NCBI GenBank assembly: GCA_964522165.1
Contig: CAZFVV010000003.1
Location: 1 to 64,000, forward strand
Origin: JABWBP01 sp964522165
Lineage (GTDB): Bacteria > Calditrichota > Calditrichia > RBG-13-44-9 > J075
Direction of reading: 5' to 3'
DNA: 64,000 nt
Below are positions 63,109 through 64,000 of this stretch, in pieces. Made by a program: the position numbers and the translations under genes. Positions within the stretch are counted from its first letter, which is position 1. Each line of letters begins with the position of its first letter. The notes under the pieces were generated by a model that saw only the letters and a program-made list of their open reading frames with translations, searched no databases and had not been told where the DNA came from.

Positions 63109-64000
63109 ATGTTTTTGCGATTAATGAGCGTCTTTTTCGTAGCCGCGTTGCAAGGGCTTCTGCTTGCCCAGCCGGTCATTACGATTAAAGACGGCGATAT
63201 CAACGCCGGCCAGAGCGTTACCTGGACGTCCGACAACGCGTACTTGTTGGATGGCCTGGTGTTCGTAGAAGACGGCGCGACCCTTACCATTCAAGCCGGA
63301 ACCGTGGTCAAAGGCAAAGAAGTGCCCACCACCGGCGACAACACCAGCGCCCTGATCATCGCCAGGGGCGGGAAAATCTACGCCCTCGGCACCGCCACCC
63401 AGCCGGTAATTTTCACCGCGGAGAGCGACGACGTAAGCGATCCGAACGATTTAACCCTGAACGACCGGGGTTTGTGGGGCGGGTTGATCCTGTTAGGTTA
63501 CGCGGAGATCAATACCACCACCGGGGTGGGGCAAATCGAAGGGATTCCCTCCACGGAACCTCGCGGCTCTTACGGCGGCGGCCACGTTAGCCCCAATGAC
63601 GACGATAACTCCGGGGTGGTGCGCTACGTTTCCATCCGCCACGGGGGCAGCGAGATCGGGGCCGGCAACGAGATCAACGGATTGACGTTAGGCGGGGTCG
63701 GTCGCGGCACCACCATCGAATACGTGGAAGTGTATAGCAACTTAGACGACGGTTTCGAGTGGTTCGGGGGCACGGTGAACTGCAAGTACCTGGTGTCGGC
63801 CTTTGTGGGCGACGATGATTTCGATTACGACGAAGGTTACCGGGGCAAAGGGCAGTTCTGGTTTGGGATCAAAGACGTGTTAGTCGGCGGCGGCCGGGTG
63901 GCGGAGCAAGACGGGGGCACCGAGCCGGAAGACGGCCAGCCCTATGCCATCCCGCTGATTTCCAACGTGACCTACTTGGGCGCGGGGGCGGGCAATACTC
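63109..64000 (+). CDS. Secreted protein partnered with the TonB receptor, 5' part only (runs off the window)
   Basis: A frame of 297 codons open to the window end. AGGAGG is ideally placed 5 bp before ATG 63109. A signal peptide (MFLRLMSVFFVAALQG... cut near LLAQ) is followed by a beta-rich body with LDGLVFVEDGATLTIQAGTV, IIARGGKIYALGT, LWGGLILLGYAEI and EYVEVYSNLDDGFEWFGG. This pattern is common in large surface proteins placed after TonB receptors in Bacteroidota and Calditrichota, and is probably a beta-helix or solenoid. The C-terminus, where a sorting domain would be expected, is not in the window. Confidence 0.85.
   Translation, partial: MFLRLMSVFFVAALQGLLLAQPVITIKDGDINAGQSVTWTSDNAYLLDGLVFVEDGATLTIQAGTVVKGKEVPTTGDNTSALIIARGGKIYALGTATQPVIFTAESDDVSDPNDLTLNDRGLWGGLILLGYAEINTTTGVGQIEGIPSTEPRGSYGGGHVSPNDDDNSGVVRYVSIRHGGSEIGAGNEINGLTLGGVGRGTTIEYVEVYSNLDDGFEWFGGTVNCKYLVSAFVGDDDFDYDEGYRGKGQFWFGIKDVLVGGGRVAEQDGGTEPEDGQPYAIPLISNVTYLGAGAGNT

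Overview
The window looks like a chromosome segment of an uncultured diderm bacterium of the FCB superphylum (Calditrichota, KSB1 or Ignavibacteria-like; inference). Support comes from three surface proteins ending in the PNPFNP-type FlgD-like sorting domain, a TonB-dependent receptor with a carboxypeptidase-regulatory N-domain, a DUF6132 protein, a bacterial GlnRS, an UpxY-type NusG paralogue and a two-component regulator propeller kinase. No ribosomal RNA, tRNA or CRISPR array was recognised.

Layout: 1-5 kb holds a single-gene type ISP-like restriction-modification enzyme, then plsY and a small redox cluster (rhodanese lipoprotein, DUF1858, DUF6132). 5.5-11.7 kb is housekeeping: glnS, a DedA protein, gltX, ddl and a ROK kinase. 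11.8-25.2 kb is mostly minus strand: a membrane PP2C (SpoIIE) phosphatase with a starch-binding-like N-domain, an ASPIC/UnbV FG-GAP secreted protein, a P-type cation ATPase, and a NarL-type regulator with its propeller histidine kinase. 25-40 kb is plus strand: a BNR-type lipoprotein, pcrA/uvrD, a giant TPR protein, a TPR-TolB-like lipoprotein, a transglutaminase-like protein, a nucleosidase, a HAMP histidine kinase, a family 9 glycosyltransferase and a methyltransferase.

The standout region is 40401-46337: a complete diversity-generating retroelement (DGR). A membrane-anchored NACHT (STAND) NTPase ends in an FGE-sulfatase/C-type-lectin-like domain whose last 43 residues are the variable repeat (VR, 44147-44274). 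It is followed by avd (44390-44734), the template repeat (TR, 44792-44919) and a DGR-type reverse transcriptase (45180-46214). TR and VR differ at 20 of 128 positions. The first 17 differences, reading 5' to 3', are all at TR adenines; the only two differences at guanines lie in the last 15 bases, where an initiation-of-mutagenic-homing segment is expected. The module is framed and punctuated by eight copies of a palindromic REP-like element (33 bp in seven copies, 57 bp in one). It also carries a broken REP-associated tyrosine transposase (RAYT). Two further palindromic sequences are inserted in frame in the diversified domain.

46.3-64 kb: a DUF255 thioredoxin-domain protein, a DUF2927 lipoprotein, three secreted parallel beta-helix proteins (two are duplicates), tgt, an unknown gene, UpxY plus a sugar-nucleotide epimerase, a PHP phosphoesterase, a STAS-like protein, the TonB receptor, and the start of a large secreted protein that runs off the window. 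Intergenic DNA is rich in palindromes and short dispersed repeats.
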